Origin: Duganella sp. CF402
Lineage (GTDB): Bacteria; Pseudomonadota; Gammaproteobacteria; Burkholderiales; Burkholderiaceae_D
Assembly (NCBI RefSeq): GCF_900109645.1
Contig: NZ_FOBG01000003.1
Coordinates: forward strand, 310,001 to 374,000
Direction of reading: 5' to 3'
Length of the DNA stretch: 64,000 nucleotides
The position numbers were made by a program, and so were the translations under genes. The stretch's first letter is position 1; every line of letters starts with the position of its first letter. The notes under the pieces are model-generated. The model saw only the letters and a list, made by a program, of their open reading frames with translations, did not search any database and had not been told where the DNA came from. Shown here piece by piece: positions 56,010 to 64,000 of the stretch.

Positions 56010-57164
56010 TTACAACTTGCCGTAGGAGTGCAGGCCGGACAGGAACATGTTCACGCCCAGGAAGGCGAAGGTGGTCACCAGCAGGCCCACCAGCGCCCAC
56101 CACGCCGCCGGACGGCCGCGCAGGCCGTTCATCAGGCGCATGTGCAGCCAGGCCGCGTAGTTGAGCCAGACGATCAGCGCCCAGGTTTCTTTCGGATCCC
56201 ACGACCAGTAGCCGCCCCACGCTTCCGCCGCCCACAGCGCGCCCAGGATGGTCGCAATCGTAAAGAACGCGAAGCCGGCCGAGATGGCTTTGTACATCAC
56301 GTCATCCAGCACTTCTTCCGACGGCAGGCGGTCTTTCAGGTAGCCCGAGGTTTTCAGCAGGTAGGCCGAGGCCACCATCGCGGCCAGCGCGAAGTTGCCG
56401 TAGCCGATGAAGTTGGCCGGCACGTGGATTTTCATCCACCAGCTTTGCAGCGCCGGCAGCAGCGGCTGGATGTCGGCGGCGTTGCGCGAGGTGGTGTACC
56501 ACATCAGGAAGCCGATCGCGGCCGAGATCACCAGCAGCACGAACGGGCCCATCTGGCGGGTGCTGTAGCGCTGCTCGAAGTACAGGTAGAACATCGCGGT
56601 GATCAGCGAGAACAGGATGAACACTTCGTACAGGTTGGATACCGGGATGTGGCCGACGTCGGCGCCGATCAGGTAGGACTCGAACCAGCGCACCATCATC
56701 GCGGTCCAGCCCAGCACCACGGCGGCCCAGCACAGCTTGGAGCCGATGCTCGATGCCGCGCCCGAACGGCCGGCGAAGCCGATCCAGTAGAACACGGTGG
56801 AGATCACAAACATCACGCTCATCCACAGCACCGCCGATTGGCTCGACAGCATCATGCGCAGCCAGAATTTCTTGCTGCCGTTGTCGAGCTGGCCGGCGTA
56901 CATGAAGATCGCCCACAGCGACAGCAGCGCCACCAGCGGCATCACCCAGCGTACCGGTTTCCAGTGCCAGCCCAGCGCGGCGAAGGTCGGCACGGCGGCG
57001 ACCAGGATCGCTTGCTCGTAGACGTCCATGAAGTGGCCGTAGCGGTTCAGCGCAAACACGGCGCCCGCCAGCAGCGCCAGTGCAAACAGCCAGTCGATCA
57101 CGTTGAGGCGCTTGAAGTAGCCGGGCGCCTGCTGGTAGGTTTGCTGGGATTGGGTCAGTTCCAT
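56010..57164 (-). CDS. ccsB: Cytochrome c biogenesis protein CcsB (system II)
   Basis: CcsB (CcsA/ResC type) carries heme across the membrane and, with ResB, attaches it to apocytochrome c. The 384-residue protein has about eight membrane helices and the Trp-rich heme-handling motif WGGYWSWDPKETWALI. Conserved histidines occur in KIHVPANFIGYGNFA and AAWLHMRLM. I use ATG 57164 because GGAG is six bases upstream; the in-frame ATG at 57170 directly abuts that site. It follows resB closely. Confidence 0.95.
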   Translation of the reverse strand: MELTQSQQTYQQAPGYFKRLNVIDWLFALALLAGAVFALNRYGHFMDVYEQAILVAAVPTFAALGWHWKPVRWVMPLVALLSLWAIFMYAGQLDNGSKKFWLRMMLSSQSAVLWMSVMFVISTVFYWIGFAGRSGAASSIGSKLCWAAVVLGWTAMMVRWFESYLIGADVGHIPVSNLYEVFILFSLITAMFYLYFEQRYSTRQMGPFVLLVISAAIGFLMWYTTSRNAADIQPLLPALQSWWMKIHVPANFIGYGNFALAAMVASAYLLKTSGYLKDRLPSEEVLDDVMYKAISAGFAFFTIATILGALWAAEAWGGYWSWDPKETWALIVWLNYAAWLHMRLMNGLRGRPAAWWALVGLLVTTFAFLGVNMFLSGLHSYGKL

Positions 57165-57177
57165 CGTCATCTCCGAC

Positions 57178-59262
57178 TTATGCCGCTTGTGGCAGCTTTT
57201 GCTTCAGTGTTTCAAATTCGCGTTCAAAGTCCAGCGTCTTGCGCTGGGTGCTCATGGCCATCAGCGCTGAGGCTCCGTCGCTGTCGTCCTTGATCCAGAT
57301 CCACAGGCGGCGCTCGCGGATGTAGAACATGGCGAATACGCCCAGCACCAGGAACAGGCAGCCAAGATACACCACATTCTTGCCCGGTGAGCGCGTCACC
57401 TGAAACACCGAGGCCTGCACGTGGGTGAAGTCGTCCAGCTGCAGGTAGACCGGCGCGCCGTAGAAGAAGGCGTCCGACAGCGCGTTGGTAGCCAGTTGCA
57501 GGAAGCGGGCGTGGTTTTCATCCTCGCTGACCGGCGGCAGGCCGTCCTTGGCGCGGGCGATTTGCCACAGGTCCCACAGGCTGGCGTTCAGGATGCGCAT
57601 GAAGACGTCGGCGTTTTTCTTCTGCACGTCTTCCGGCATTTTTTCCAGGAACTGGGCCAGCGCGGCAAAGCCGGCGCTCTTGTCGTCGCCGGCGAAAATC
57701 GTCAGGCCCTTGTCGGCGGCGGCTTGCAGTTGCGGGCGCAAGGCTTCGCTGGACGACGCTTTCGGCATGGCGCGTTCGGCATAGCGCTTGGCGGCGGCGG
57801 CGCGCAGTTCCGGATCCTGCAGGGCAGCGCGCAGGCGCATCCATTCGGTCACGCTGTGGCCGTCGTCGGCCGGGATGCGCAGGTAACTGAAGTTGTCCGA
57901 TGGATTGGCGCGCATGCCGGCCAGGAACACGGTGGCGCCGTCGATGGTCACCGGCTGCATGTAGTTCTGGTATTCGCGCGCCTGGCCGGTCTTGTCGCGC
58001 AGCTTGTAGCTAACGCTCGGGCCGACGTTTTTCAGGTTCTTGTTGTTGGCGTTCTTGCCGGCCGAGCCCATGTGCTCGCCCAGTTCTTCCTGCAAGCTCT
58101 TGCCCTTCTTCACCGCGCGCGGATCATCGGTCGGAGCGACGTTTTCCACGTTGAACGGGCGGAAGCCGGACCACTCGACGGTGTAGGCGTCGCCTTGGCC
58201 AAGCGGCGTGGTCGCGCCCACTTCACCGGCGATCTCGAAGCGCTTGCTGTCGTTGCCGGCCATCGGGTAGCCGGTGAGCTTGAGCTTGCTGCCGCCGTCT
58301 TCAAAGCTGGACTGGTAGATGGCCACGCCCTTGAAGATCAGCGGCTTGTTGACCTCGATGGTGGCCTTGGCGATTTCGCCGGTCTGGTTGTCGCGCACTT
58401 CCACATCGCTGGCAAACAGCTTGGGCATGCCGGTGCTGTAGAAGTCGATGGTGAATTTTTTCAGGTTGATGGTGAACGGCAGCTCCTGGATCAGCACGCC
58501 GTCCGGACGGTTCAGGATGGCGGTGTTGCTGGTCTGCCCTTCCGGGATCATGGTATTGCCACGGAAGGTGGGATTGCCGGTGCTGAGGCGGCTCTGCTCA
58601 GGTATTTGGGAGATCAGGCCGCTGCCAGTGAACGGCGTCTTGCCGAAGAACCATTCCTGCAGGCGGATCGGCACGTCCGAATCCAGCAGCCCGCCGAGGC
58701 AGATCACCACGATGGCGCTGTGCGCGAAGATATAGCCGAACTTGTTGGCCGCGCCCTGCTTGGCGGCCACCAGCGTGCCGTTGTCTTTCTCGACCAGCTT
58801 GACTTTGTAGCCGGCGTCGGCCAGCCGCGCCGCGCTCTGCTGCGCCAGCGCCGCACGGGACAGCGGCGCCCGCCACTGCATCTTGTGGTGGAAGTTGAGC
58901 AGCGAGTTCTCGCGCACATTTTCACGCCAACTGCGCATATCACTCAGCATCTTGGGCGCATTGCGCACGATGCACAGCGTGGTCGAGGTCACCAGCGCGC
59001 CCATCAGCAGCAGGAACCACCAGGCCGAGTACACGGCATAAAGCCCGATCTTGCGGAACACTTCAAACCAGAAGGGGCCAAATTGGTTGATGTAGTTGGA
59101 AGTGGCCTCGCCCTGCTTCATCACGGTGCCGATGACGGCGGCAATCGCAATCATCGCCAGCAGGGCGATAGCGAAACGCATGGAGGAAATCAGTTCAACG
59201 ATTTCAGCGACGAGGGGACGGCGGGTTTTCAGCTGGATGCCGGTGGTGCTGGGGCTACTCAT
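57178..59262 (-). CDS. resB: Cytochrome c biogenesis protein ResB (system II)
   Basis: ResB (Ccs1) holds apocytochrome c for heme attachment by CcsB. The 694-residue protein has three N-terminal membrane helices (MRFAIALLAMIAIAAVIGTV, AVYSAWWFLLLMGALVTSTT, FGYIFAHSAIVVICLGGLL). A large periplasmic domain and a last helix (VVYLGCLFLVLGVFAMFYIRERR) follow. It lies between the cytochrome c4 gene and ccsB on the same strand, one operon for making and using cytochrome c. Confidence 0.95.
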   Translation of the reverse strand: MSSPSTTGIQLKTRRPLVAEIVELISSMRFAIALLAMIAIAAVIGTVMKQGEATSNYINQFGPFWFEVFRKIGLYAVYSAWWFLLLMGALVTSTTLCIVRNAPKMLSDMRSWRENVRENSLLNFHHKMQWRAPLSRAALAQQSAARLADAGYKVKLVEKDNGTLVAAKQGAANKFGYIFAHSAIVVICLGGLLDSDVPIRLQEWFFGKTPFTGSGLISQIPEQSRLSTGNPTFRGNTMIPEGQTSNTAILNRPDGVLIQELPFTINLKKFTIDFYSTGMPKLFASDVEVRDNQTGEIAKATIEVNKPLIFKGVAIYQSSFEDGGSKLKLTGYPMAGNDSKRFEIAGEVGATTPLGQGDAYTVEWSGFRPFNVENVAPTDDPRAVKKGKSLQEELGEHMGSAGKNANNKNLKNVGPSVSYKLRDKTGQAREYQNYMQPVTIDGATVFLAGMRANPSDNFSYLRIPADDGHSVTEWMRLRAALQDPELRAAAAKRYAERAMPKASSSEALRPQLQAAADKGLTIFAGDDKSAGFAALAQFLEKMPEDVQKKNADVFMRILNASLWDLWQIARAKDGLPPVSEDENHARFLQLATNALSDAFFYGAPVYLQLDDFTHVQASVFQVTRSPGKNVVYLGCLFLVLGVFAMFYIRERRLWIWIKDDSDGASALMAMSTQRKTLDFEREFETLKQKLPQAA

Positions 59263-59297
59263 GCGGACTCAGATTCTGTAAAAAAGCAAGCATACCA

Positions 59298-59330
59298 ACA
59301 AAAAGGGCAGCATGCTCACGCTGCCGCCCT
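59298..59330 (-). terminator. Terminator after the cytochrome c4 gene
   Basis: On the minus strand GGCAGC and GCTGCC arms pair around an eight-base loop and are followed by CTTTTTGTT. It lies 23 bases past the cytochrome gene stop, so resB and ccsB may need read-through or their own promoter. Confidence 0.7.
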
Positions 59331-59353
59331 CTTCTTTTTGACTGCTGATGTGC

Positions 59354-60019
59354 TTATTTCAGGCCTGCCACGTAGTCGGCGACGGCCTTCATTTCCTCGT
59401 CGGACATGCGCTTGGCGATAGTCGCCATTTCAACACTCTTGCGGGTGCCGGCCTTGAACAGGCCCAACTGCGCTACCGTATAGTCCTGGTGCTGGCCCGA
59501 CAGGCGTGGATACTGCACCGGGATGCCGGCGCCCGAGGCGCCATGACAGCTGGCACAGGCCGGTACATTTTTCTCGGCGATGCCGCCGCGATAAATCTTC
59601 TTGCCCAGCTCGATGGTGTCCTTGTTCTTGGCCGCACCCGGTTTTTGCGACTGGGTGACCAGCCAGGCCGCCACATTGTGCTTTTCCTCATCGGTCAGCA
59701 TCTTGGCGTAGGTGGTCATCACCGGCTGGTTGCGGTCGGCGGTGGTGAAGTTCACCAGCTGCTTGTACAAATAGCCTTCATGCTGGCCGGCCAACTTGGG
59801 ATTGACCGAGATGGTGGAGTTACCGCCGGCGCCGTGGCAGGATACGCAGGCCGGCAAACCACGGGCGTTGTCGCCGTCGGTGTACAGGGAGGCGCCTTTG
59901 GCCGGGTCAATCTTGGGAGCAGCAGGAGCGGACTTGTGTTCGTCAGCGGAAGCAGTGGCCGAAACGGCCAGCATTGCGACGAGCAGGGATTTTACAAACG
60001 GTGAAAACACACTATTCAT
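59354..60019 (-). CDS. Diheme cytochrome c4
   Basis: The 221-residue precursor has a Sec signal peptide (VKSLLVAMLAVSATASA) and two class I cytochrome domains with heme sites CVSCH and CASCH. Each is followed by a distal methionine in a PVMTTYAKMLTDEE- or VEMATIAKRMSDEE-like segment. Cytochrome c4 carries electrons from the bc1 complex to terminal oxidases in the periplasm. It is divergent from engB, as in many betaproteobacteria. Confidence 0.94.
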   Translation of the reverse strand: MNSVFSPFVKSLLVAMLAVSATASADEHKSAPAAPKIDPAKGASLYTDGDNARGLPACVSCHGAGGNSTISVNPKLAGQHEGYLYKQLVNFTTADRNQPVMTTYAKMLTDEEKHNVAAWLVTQSQKPGAAKNKDTIELGKKIYRGGIAEKNVPACASCHGASGAGIPVQYPRLSGQHQDYTVAQLGLFKAGTRKSVEMATIAKRMSDEEMKAVADYVAGLK

Positions 60020-60109
60020 TAAAGCACCCTAGTAGGAGTCTAAAAAGTTATGCACCAAAGTGACCCGCTGCAGCACCAAACCGTGCATAGAAGCACTTGG
60101 TAACCACTC

Positions 60110-60119
60110 ATTGTACAAT
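60110..60119. promoter_or_regulatory. Palindromic -10-like element between cytochrome c4 and engB
   Basis: ATTGTACAAT is its own reverse complement and contains TACAAT on both strands, so one element could serve both divergent genes. No strong -35 box is seen on either side. Confidence 0.35.
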
Positions 60120-60167
60120 AGCTTAAAAAGATTCCCGCCTAAAACTGTTGCTTTTCCCCCAATCCCC

Positions 60168-60863
60168 ATGTCTAAACTCTGGCAAGCCCGCTTCTTCACG
60201 ACCGTAAACCAACTGCGCGAACTCCCTGACACCCAAGTGCCGGAGATCGCCTTTGCGGGTCGTTCCAATGCCGGCAAATCGACCGCCATCAATATTTTGT
60301 GCAATCAGAAGGGCCTCGCCTTCGCGTCCAAGACGCCGGGCCGTACCCAGCACATCAACTTCTTCTCGATCGGCGGCGCCCACGTGGCGCAGCACCGCAA
60401 GGATCCCACCATCGTCGAGGAAATTCAGGCCCTGCTGGTCGACTTGCCTGGCTACGGCTATGCGGAAGTGTCCGGTTCGGCCAAGCTGCACTGGCAGCGC
60501 CTGCTGGGCGACTACGTGCAGCGCCGCGACCAGCTGGCCGCGCTGATCCTGATCATGGACTCGCGCCGCCCGTTCACTGAGCTGGACGTGCAGATGCTGG
60601 AATGGTTCGCCCCGACCGGCAAGCCTATCCATTGCATCCTGACCAAGGTTGACAAACTGAACCGCGAAGAATCGATCACCGTGCTGCGCAAGGCCAAGGC
60701 CAAGCTGGAGAGCTACGTGGACGAGGAGGGCGAAGGTTTCCCGTTCACCGTGCAGCTGTTCTCGGCCGTCAAGCGCGTCGGCATCGACGAAGCCAACGAC
60801 AAAATCCTCGAACTGGCCGGCCTTTTAGATAACGACTTGGAAGAAAGCGATAGTGATGAGTAA
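60168..60863 (+). CDS. engB: Ribosome biogenesis GTPase YihA/YsxC (EngB)
   Basis: EngB is an essential GTPase needed for late assembly of the 50S subunit. The 231-residue product has G1 GRSNAGKST, the switch I/G2 region KTPGRTQHINFF, G3 DLPGYGY and G4 TKVDKL. I start at ATG 60168 (MSKLWQARFFTT), which matches the family N-terminus. The upstream extension to 60060 covers promoter DNA. The acidic tail (DLEESDSDE) overlaps the hemB start. Confidence 0.96.
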   Translation: MSKLWQARFFTTVNQLRELPDTQVPEIAFAGRSNAGKSTAINILCNQKGLAFASKTPGRTQHINFFSIGGAHVAQHRKDPTIVEEIQALLVDLPGYGYAEVSGSAKLHWQRLLGDYVQRRDQLAALILIMDSRRPFTELDVQMLEWFAPTGKPIHCILTKVDKLNREESITVLRKAKAKLESYVDEEGEGFPFTVQLFSAVKRVGIDEANDKILELAGLLDNDLEESDSDE

Positions 60864-61860
60864 AGTAGCAGCGCAATTCCCCGCCATCCGCATGCGCCGC
60901 ATGCGCCGTGACCCGTTCTCGCGCGCCCTGATGCGCGAAAACGTGGTGACCGCAGCGGACCTGATCTACCCGGTGTTCATCCTCGAAGGCACGCACCAGC
61001 GCGAAGCGGTCGGTTCGATGCCGGGAGTGGAACGGGTGTCGGTGGACCTGCTGCTGAAGGTAGCGGAGGAATGCGTGGCACTGGGCATCCCGGTGCTGGC
61101 GCTGTTCCCGGTCATCGACGCATCGAAGAAAACCCCGGACGGCATTGAAGCCACCAATCCGGAAGGCCTGGTGCCGCGCGCCGTGCGCACGCTGAAGCAA
61201 GCCTTCCCCGAGCTGGGCATCCTGACCGATATCGCGCTCGATCCGTACACCAGCCACGGCCAGGACGGCCTGATCGACGACAACGGCTACGTCATCAACG
61301 ACATCACCACCGACATGCTGATCCGCCAGGCGCTTTGCCACGCGGAAGCGGGCGCGGACGTGGTGGCGCCGTCGGACATGATGGATGGGCGCATCGGCGC
61401 CATCCGCGCAGCGCTGGAAGAGGCTGGCTACATCCACACCCGCATCATGGCCTACTCGGCCAAGTACGCATCGGCCTTCTACGGCCCGTTCCGCGACGCG
61501 GTGGGCTCGGCGGCCAACCTCGGCAAGGGCGACAAGAACCAGTACCAGATGGACCCGGCCAACAGCGACGAAGCGCTGCGCGAAGTCGGTCTCGATCTGG
61601 CCGAAGGTGCGGACATGGTGATGGTCAAGCCGGGCATGCCCTACCTCGACATCGTGCGCCGCGTCAAAGATGAATTCAAGGTGCCGACCTTCGCCTACCA
61701 GGTCAGCGGCGAGTACGCCATGATCAAGGCCGCCGCGCAAAACGGCTGGCTGGACCACGACAAGGTGATGATGGAATCGATGATGGCCTTCAAGCGCGCC
61801 GGCGCCGATGGCGTCCTCACCTACTTCGCGCTGGACATAGCGCGCAAGCTGAAGAAATAA
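60856..61860 (+). CDS. hemB: Porphobilinogen synthase (delta-aminolevulinate dehydratase)
   Basis: HemB joins two 5-aminolevulinates to porphobilinogen in heme synthesis. The 334-residue product has the Schiff-base lysines in YSAKYASAFYGPFRDA and MVKPGMPYLD. The metal-switch segment reads DIALDPYTSHGQDG, with aspartate in place of the zinc-binding cysteines. It is therefore the magnesium-dependent, Pseudomonas-like type. It overlaps engB by eight bases (GTG 60853 is an alternative start). Heme supply fits the adjacent cytochrome maturation genes. Confidence 0.96.
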   Translation: MSKVAAQFPAIRMRRMRRDPFSRALMRENVVTAADLIYPVFILEGTHQREAVGSMPGVERVSVDLLLKVAEECVALGIPVLALFPVIDASKKTPDGIEATNPEGLVPRAVRTLKQAFPELGILTDIALDPYTSHGQDGLIDDNGYVINDITTDMLIRQALCHAEAGADVVAPSDMMDGRIGAIRAALEEAGYIHTRIMAYSAKYASAFYGPFRDAVGSAANLGKGDKNQYQMDPANSDEALREVGLDLAEGADMVMVKPGMPYLDIVRRVKDEFKVPTFAYQVSGEYAMIKAAAQNGWLDHDKVMMESMMAFKRAGADGVLTYFALDIARKLKK

Positions 61861-61894
61861 AAAACGGGGCAGTTAAAACTGCCCCGTTTTTTTT
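61861..61894. terminator. Bidirectional terminator between hemB and the convergent gene
   Basis: AAAACGGGGCAGTT (61861-61874) pairs exactly with AACTGCCCCGTTTT (61877-61890), followed by four more Ts on the plus strand. The A-run on the left gives Ts for minus-strand transcripts, so it can serve both genes. Confidence 0.88.
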
Positions 61895-62816
61895 ACCGCT
61901 TCAGCGGGTTGTAGTAGTCGGGGAAGACTTCCCGCATCAGGAATTCAAACAGCTGCTTCTCGTCTTCCTTGCGCGCGCTCAGCGGTACGGTGCGGCCCAG
62001 GCGGTGCGATTCGAAATCGAAGTCGCCCGGCTTCTCGCTGCGGATGATCTTGATCATTTCCTTGATCGTCGCCGTTTCAATATCCTGCTCGGCGCCGCGC
62101 TCGACATTCACCTGCTTCAGCCAGTTGCGCTTGAAGTTGGAATTAAAGCCGCGGAACTTGATGGTCGCGCTGTTGAAGCTGACCTTGCGGATATCAAACA
62201 GCCCACCGGTTTCATCCGCCGTGGCCGCATTGTTGGCACGCGCGATGTTGGCGGTGGCGATGCGCTTGGCGCGGTCGGCTTCGCTCTCGGCCGGCGGCGC
62301 TGGCTGCGGCTGCGGATTCTGCGCTTCACGCGCGGCTCGCCGCTTGGCAATCATTTCCGACATGTCCTGCTCGGGCGGCGGCGTCATGGTGGCCTGCACC
62401 GGCGGCACGTAGGTTTCCAGTTTTTCACGCTGCGCCACCGGCGTCTGCTTCGAGACGGCAGTCTGCTTGCGGATCGGCTGCGGCTTGGGTTTGGGCGTGT
62501 CCGGCTTGGGCGTCGGCTTGACCGATTTCTTGGGATCCAGCGGCGCGATATAGACCATCTGGCCGCCCTTGACCGACGGCGGCTTCATCGGCATGTGCGT
62601 CGGCGACAGCAGGTAGTACAGCACGCCCAGCAAGTGCAGCGCGATGGAGATGCCAATGCCGATGCGCTTGTTCTTGTTCTGGCGTTCCCACGTGGCAAAG
62701 CCATCCTGCGCCGTCGGCAGGCGCTGGCCGCAAGTCTCGCAATATTCGGAATGCGCGGAGAGGATGTGGGAATCGTGGTGCAAGATGCAAACCTTGTGGA
62801 ACGCAGAAGTCGTCAA
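61893..62816 (-). CDS. Zinc-ribbon/TonB-like single-pass membrane protein of unknown function
   Basis: The 307-residue protein starts with a short Cys/His segment (CILHHDSH, then CETCGQRLP) that could bind zinc in the cytoplasm. One membrane helix follows (about 51-69, IGIGISIALHLLGVLYYLL). A Lys/Pro-rich periplasmic stretch (about 90-120, KPTPKPDTPKPKPQP) and a helical Ala/Arg-rich region come next. A folded C-terminal domain contains VSFNSATIKFRGFNSNFKRNW. The TM plus Lys-Pro spacer resembles TonB, but no TonB C-terminal signature is seen and the N-terminal zinc segment is unusual. Function unknown. Confidence 0.75.
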   Translation of the reverse strand: MTTSAFHKVCILHHDSHILSAHSEYCETCGQRLPTAQDGFATWERQNKNKRIGIGISIALHLLGVLYYLLSPTHMPMKPPSVKGGQMVYIAPLDPKKSVKPTPKPDTPKPKPQPIRKQTAVSKQTPVAQREKLETYVPPVQATMTPPPEQDMSEMIAKRRAAREAQNPQPQPAPPAESEADRAKRIATANIARANNAATADETGGLFDIRKVSFNSATIKFRGFNSNFKRNWLKQVNVERGAEQDIETATIKEMIKIIRSEKPGDFDFESHRLGRTVPLSARKEDEKQLFEFLMREVFPDYYNPLKR

Positions 62817-62920
62817 AATGGGGCCATAGTGCCAGAGTCCCGCTCTTTTGGGAACCGCCGCAGGATAGCCACTTTACAAGTTTCGCCTCTTCACGGGTGT
62901 TACTGTGTGTATCAATCGCT

Positions 62921-64000
62921 TTACAAAGTGCTATGGGAGCCGGCCGATGTCACACTCCGCCGGCGCGTCCTGCGGGACCGATTATCGCCGATTTTGGCCA
63001 ACAGCATGGCAACGCAGCGCTCGGCATCCAGCACCTGCCGGGAGCGCATCTGCGGCCGTGGCAGGGCGTAGGTGTAGTAGTGCGCCCCCTCGACCGGATA
63101 GCCCAGCGCCCACACATTGGGCAAGGCCGCGCCCTGCCCGTCCAGCGGGTGGCCGGCGCGGTCGATGTCGATGCCGCCGGGATGGAAAACGCCGTTGTAA
63201 TACGGCCGCGACAGGCCGCGTTTTAACATATTACGGATAAGTAAGGATGTGTCGGTTTCGGGGAAAAACGGGTCCAATCTTGCGATTACGACCACATCCA
63301 GCGGATGTTTTGCCACGCCATCCGCGAATTTGGTGCTGAGCACATAGGTCGAGTCGTTTTCATCGATCTCGACACGGCTGCCGGGACCGGACTGGATGGC
63401 AATCACGCCGGCGTCCAGCAGCGCCAGCAATTCCTCGTTGCGGCGCAGCGGCGGCCCGAACGCGGCGCGGTTGATGGCCGGGTGGTAGACGTTGAGGAAT
63501 TTGCGGTGCGAGGCCGGCGTCAGGCCGCCGTGCTCGATGGCCGCCTGCAGGGTGGCGCGGACGTCACGCAGCACGTCGGTGGCGGCCTTGGCCGGACTGG
63601 CAAGATTGCCTTTGCGCGCTTCGGTCAGATCAGTTTGCAGCCAGTCGCGGAAATAGCGGCGGAAGCCGTCCAGCCCGGCGAACTGCCGGCCCTGCAGCGG
63701 GAACAGCAGCTCGGCGAACAGGCTGTCGTCATCGATGGCGGCGGCGCCCGGCGTGGCGCGGTAGACCTCGCCCATTTCGCGCTTGAGCAGCGGCAGCAGT
63801 TCGCGGTCGAAATCCAGCTGGCTGCTACCGCGCGCGATCAGGGCCTGGCGACGCAGCATGTCGACCGCGTCCGGCGTGAAGTGGCGCGGCTGGTGGCGGC
63901 CATCCAGCCCTTTCTGATTGATGCCGCGTGCTGCGTACGGCAGGCAGTTGCGCGAGCACAGCGTCAGCCTGGGCTCTCGGCCGGAAGCCATATAGCGCAA
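62921..64000 (-). CDS. FAD/NAD(P)-binding protein, C-terminal part (5' end beyond the window)
   Basis: About 359 residues of the C-terminal part are visible; the frame is open to base 64000. Recognisable parts are FLNVYHPAINRA, IQSGPGSRVEID and NGVFHPGGIDIDRAGHPLDGQG. The final block NVWALGYPVEGAHYYTYALPRP with LDAERCVAMLLAKI is the typical end of large FAD/NAD(P)-binding family proteins of unclear substrate. The dinucleotide-binding GxGxxG motif must lie upstream, outside this window. It ends with a basic tail (RSRRTRRR). Confidence 0.75.
   Translation of the reverse strand: MRYMASGREPRLTLCSRNCLPYAARGINQKGLDGRHQPRHFTPDAVDMLRRQALIARGSSQLDFDRELLPLLKREMGEVYRATPGAAAIDDDSLFAELLFPLQGRQFAGLDGFRRYFRDWLQTDLTEARKGNLASPAKAATDVLRDVRATLQAAIEHGGLTPASHRKFLNVYHPAINRAAFGPPLRRNEELLALLDAGVIAIQSGPGSRVEIDENDSTYVLSTKFADGVAKHPLDVVVIARLDPFFPETDTSLLIRNMLKRGLSRPYYNGVFHPGGIDIDRAGHPLDGQGAALPNVWALGYPVEGAHYYTYALPRPQMRSRQVLDAERCVAMLLAKIGDNRSRRTRRRSVTSAGSHSTL

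Overview
The window reads as a chromosomal segment of a high-G+C betaproteobacterium in Burkholderiales. The family Oxalobacteraceae (Massilia/Duganella/Janthinobacterium group) is the most likely home. This rests on gene order and protein character, not on a database search. Three conserved blocks support it: TPR lipoprotein-lolB-ispE-tRNA-Gln-prs-rplY-pth; pilMNOPQ-aroK/aroB-dgt opposite a class A penicillin-binding protein; and cyaY/lptM-lysA, msrPQ, ccsB-resB-cytochrome c4, engB-hemB.

Layout. (1) 1-2.6 kb: the edge of a membrane-protein gene, a sigma-54-type AAA+ activator translationally coupled to it, and a GT4 glycosyltransferase on the other strand. (2) 2.6-18.4 kb: a quarter of the window is two tandem giant RTX proteins (about 2700 and 2540 residues) on the minus strand. 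They are built only of calcium-binding repeats in higher-order modules, with related C-terminal type I secretion regions. (3) 18.5-29.3 kb: ychF, a GAF-like/GGDEF diguanylate cyclase, two small uncharacterised genes, a DUF885 exported peptidase-like protein, the DUF2339-DUF3999 membrane pair and an exported M20 amidohydrolase. (4) 29.3-35.3 kb: the lolB/ispE/prs/rplY/pth housekeeping run with tRNA-Gln(UUG), its promoter and two strong terminators. (5) 35.4-39.3 kb: mutM, a dynamin-like GTPase and mutY. (6) 39.3-49.9 kb: a small coiled-coil membrane protein with 21-bp tandem repeats, dgt, an in-frame aroK-aroB fusion, an Ig-like lipoprotein and pilQPONM. (7) 50.2-54.4 kb: the class A PBP, cyaY, lptM and lysA. 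(8) 54.4-60 kb: a minus-strand redox run (cytochrome c4, resB, ccsB, msrP, msrQ) for cytochrome c maturation and repair of oxidised periplasmic methionine. (9) 60-64 kb: engB, hemB, a zinc-ribbon/TonB-like protein of unknown role and the end of an FAD/NAD(P)-binding protein gene.

Most of the window is ordinary chromosomal core. The parts most worth a second look are the tandem RTX locus (exact 293-codon module period; internal repetition of a domain normally found at RTX C-termini), the aroKB fusion, the Ig-like lipoprotein between pilQ and aroK, two perfect palindromes outside genes, and the GTPase between the two 8-oxoguanine repair genes. No CRISPR array, insertion sequence, prophage or recognisable defence system was seen.
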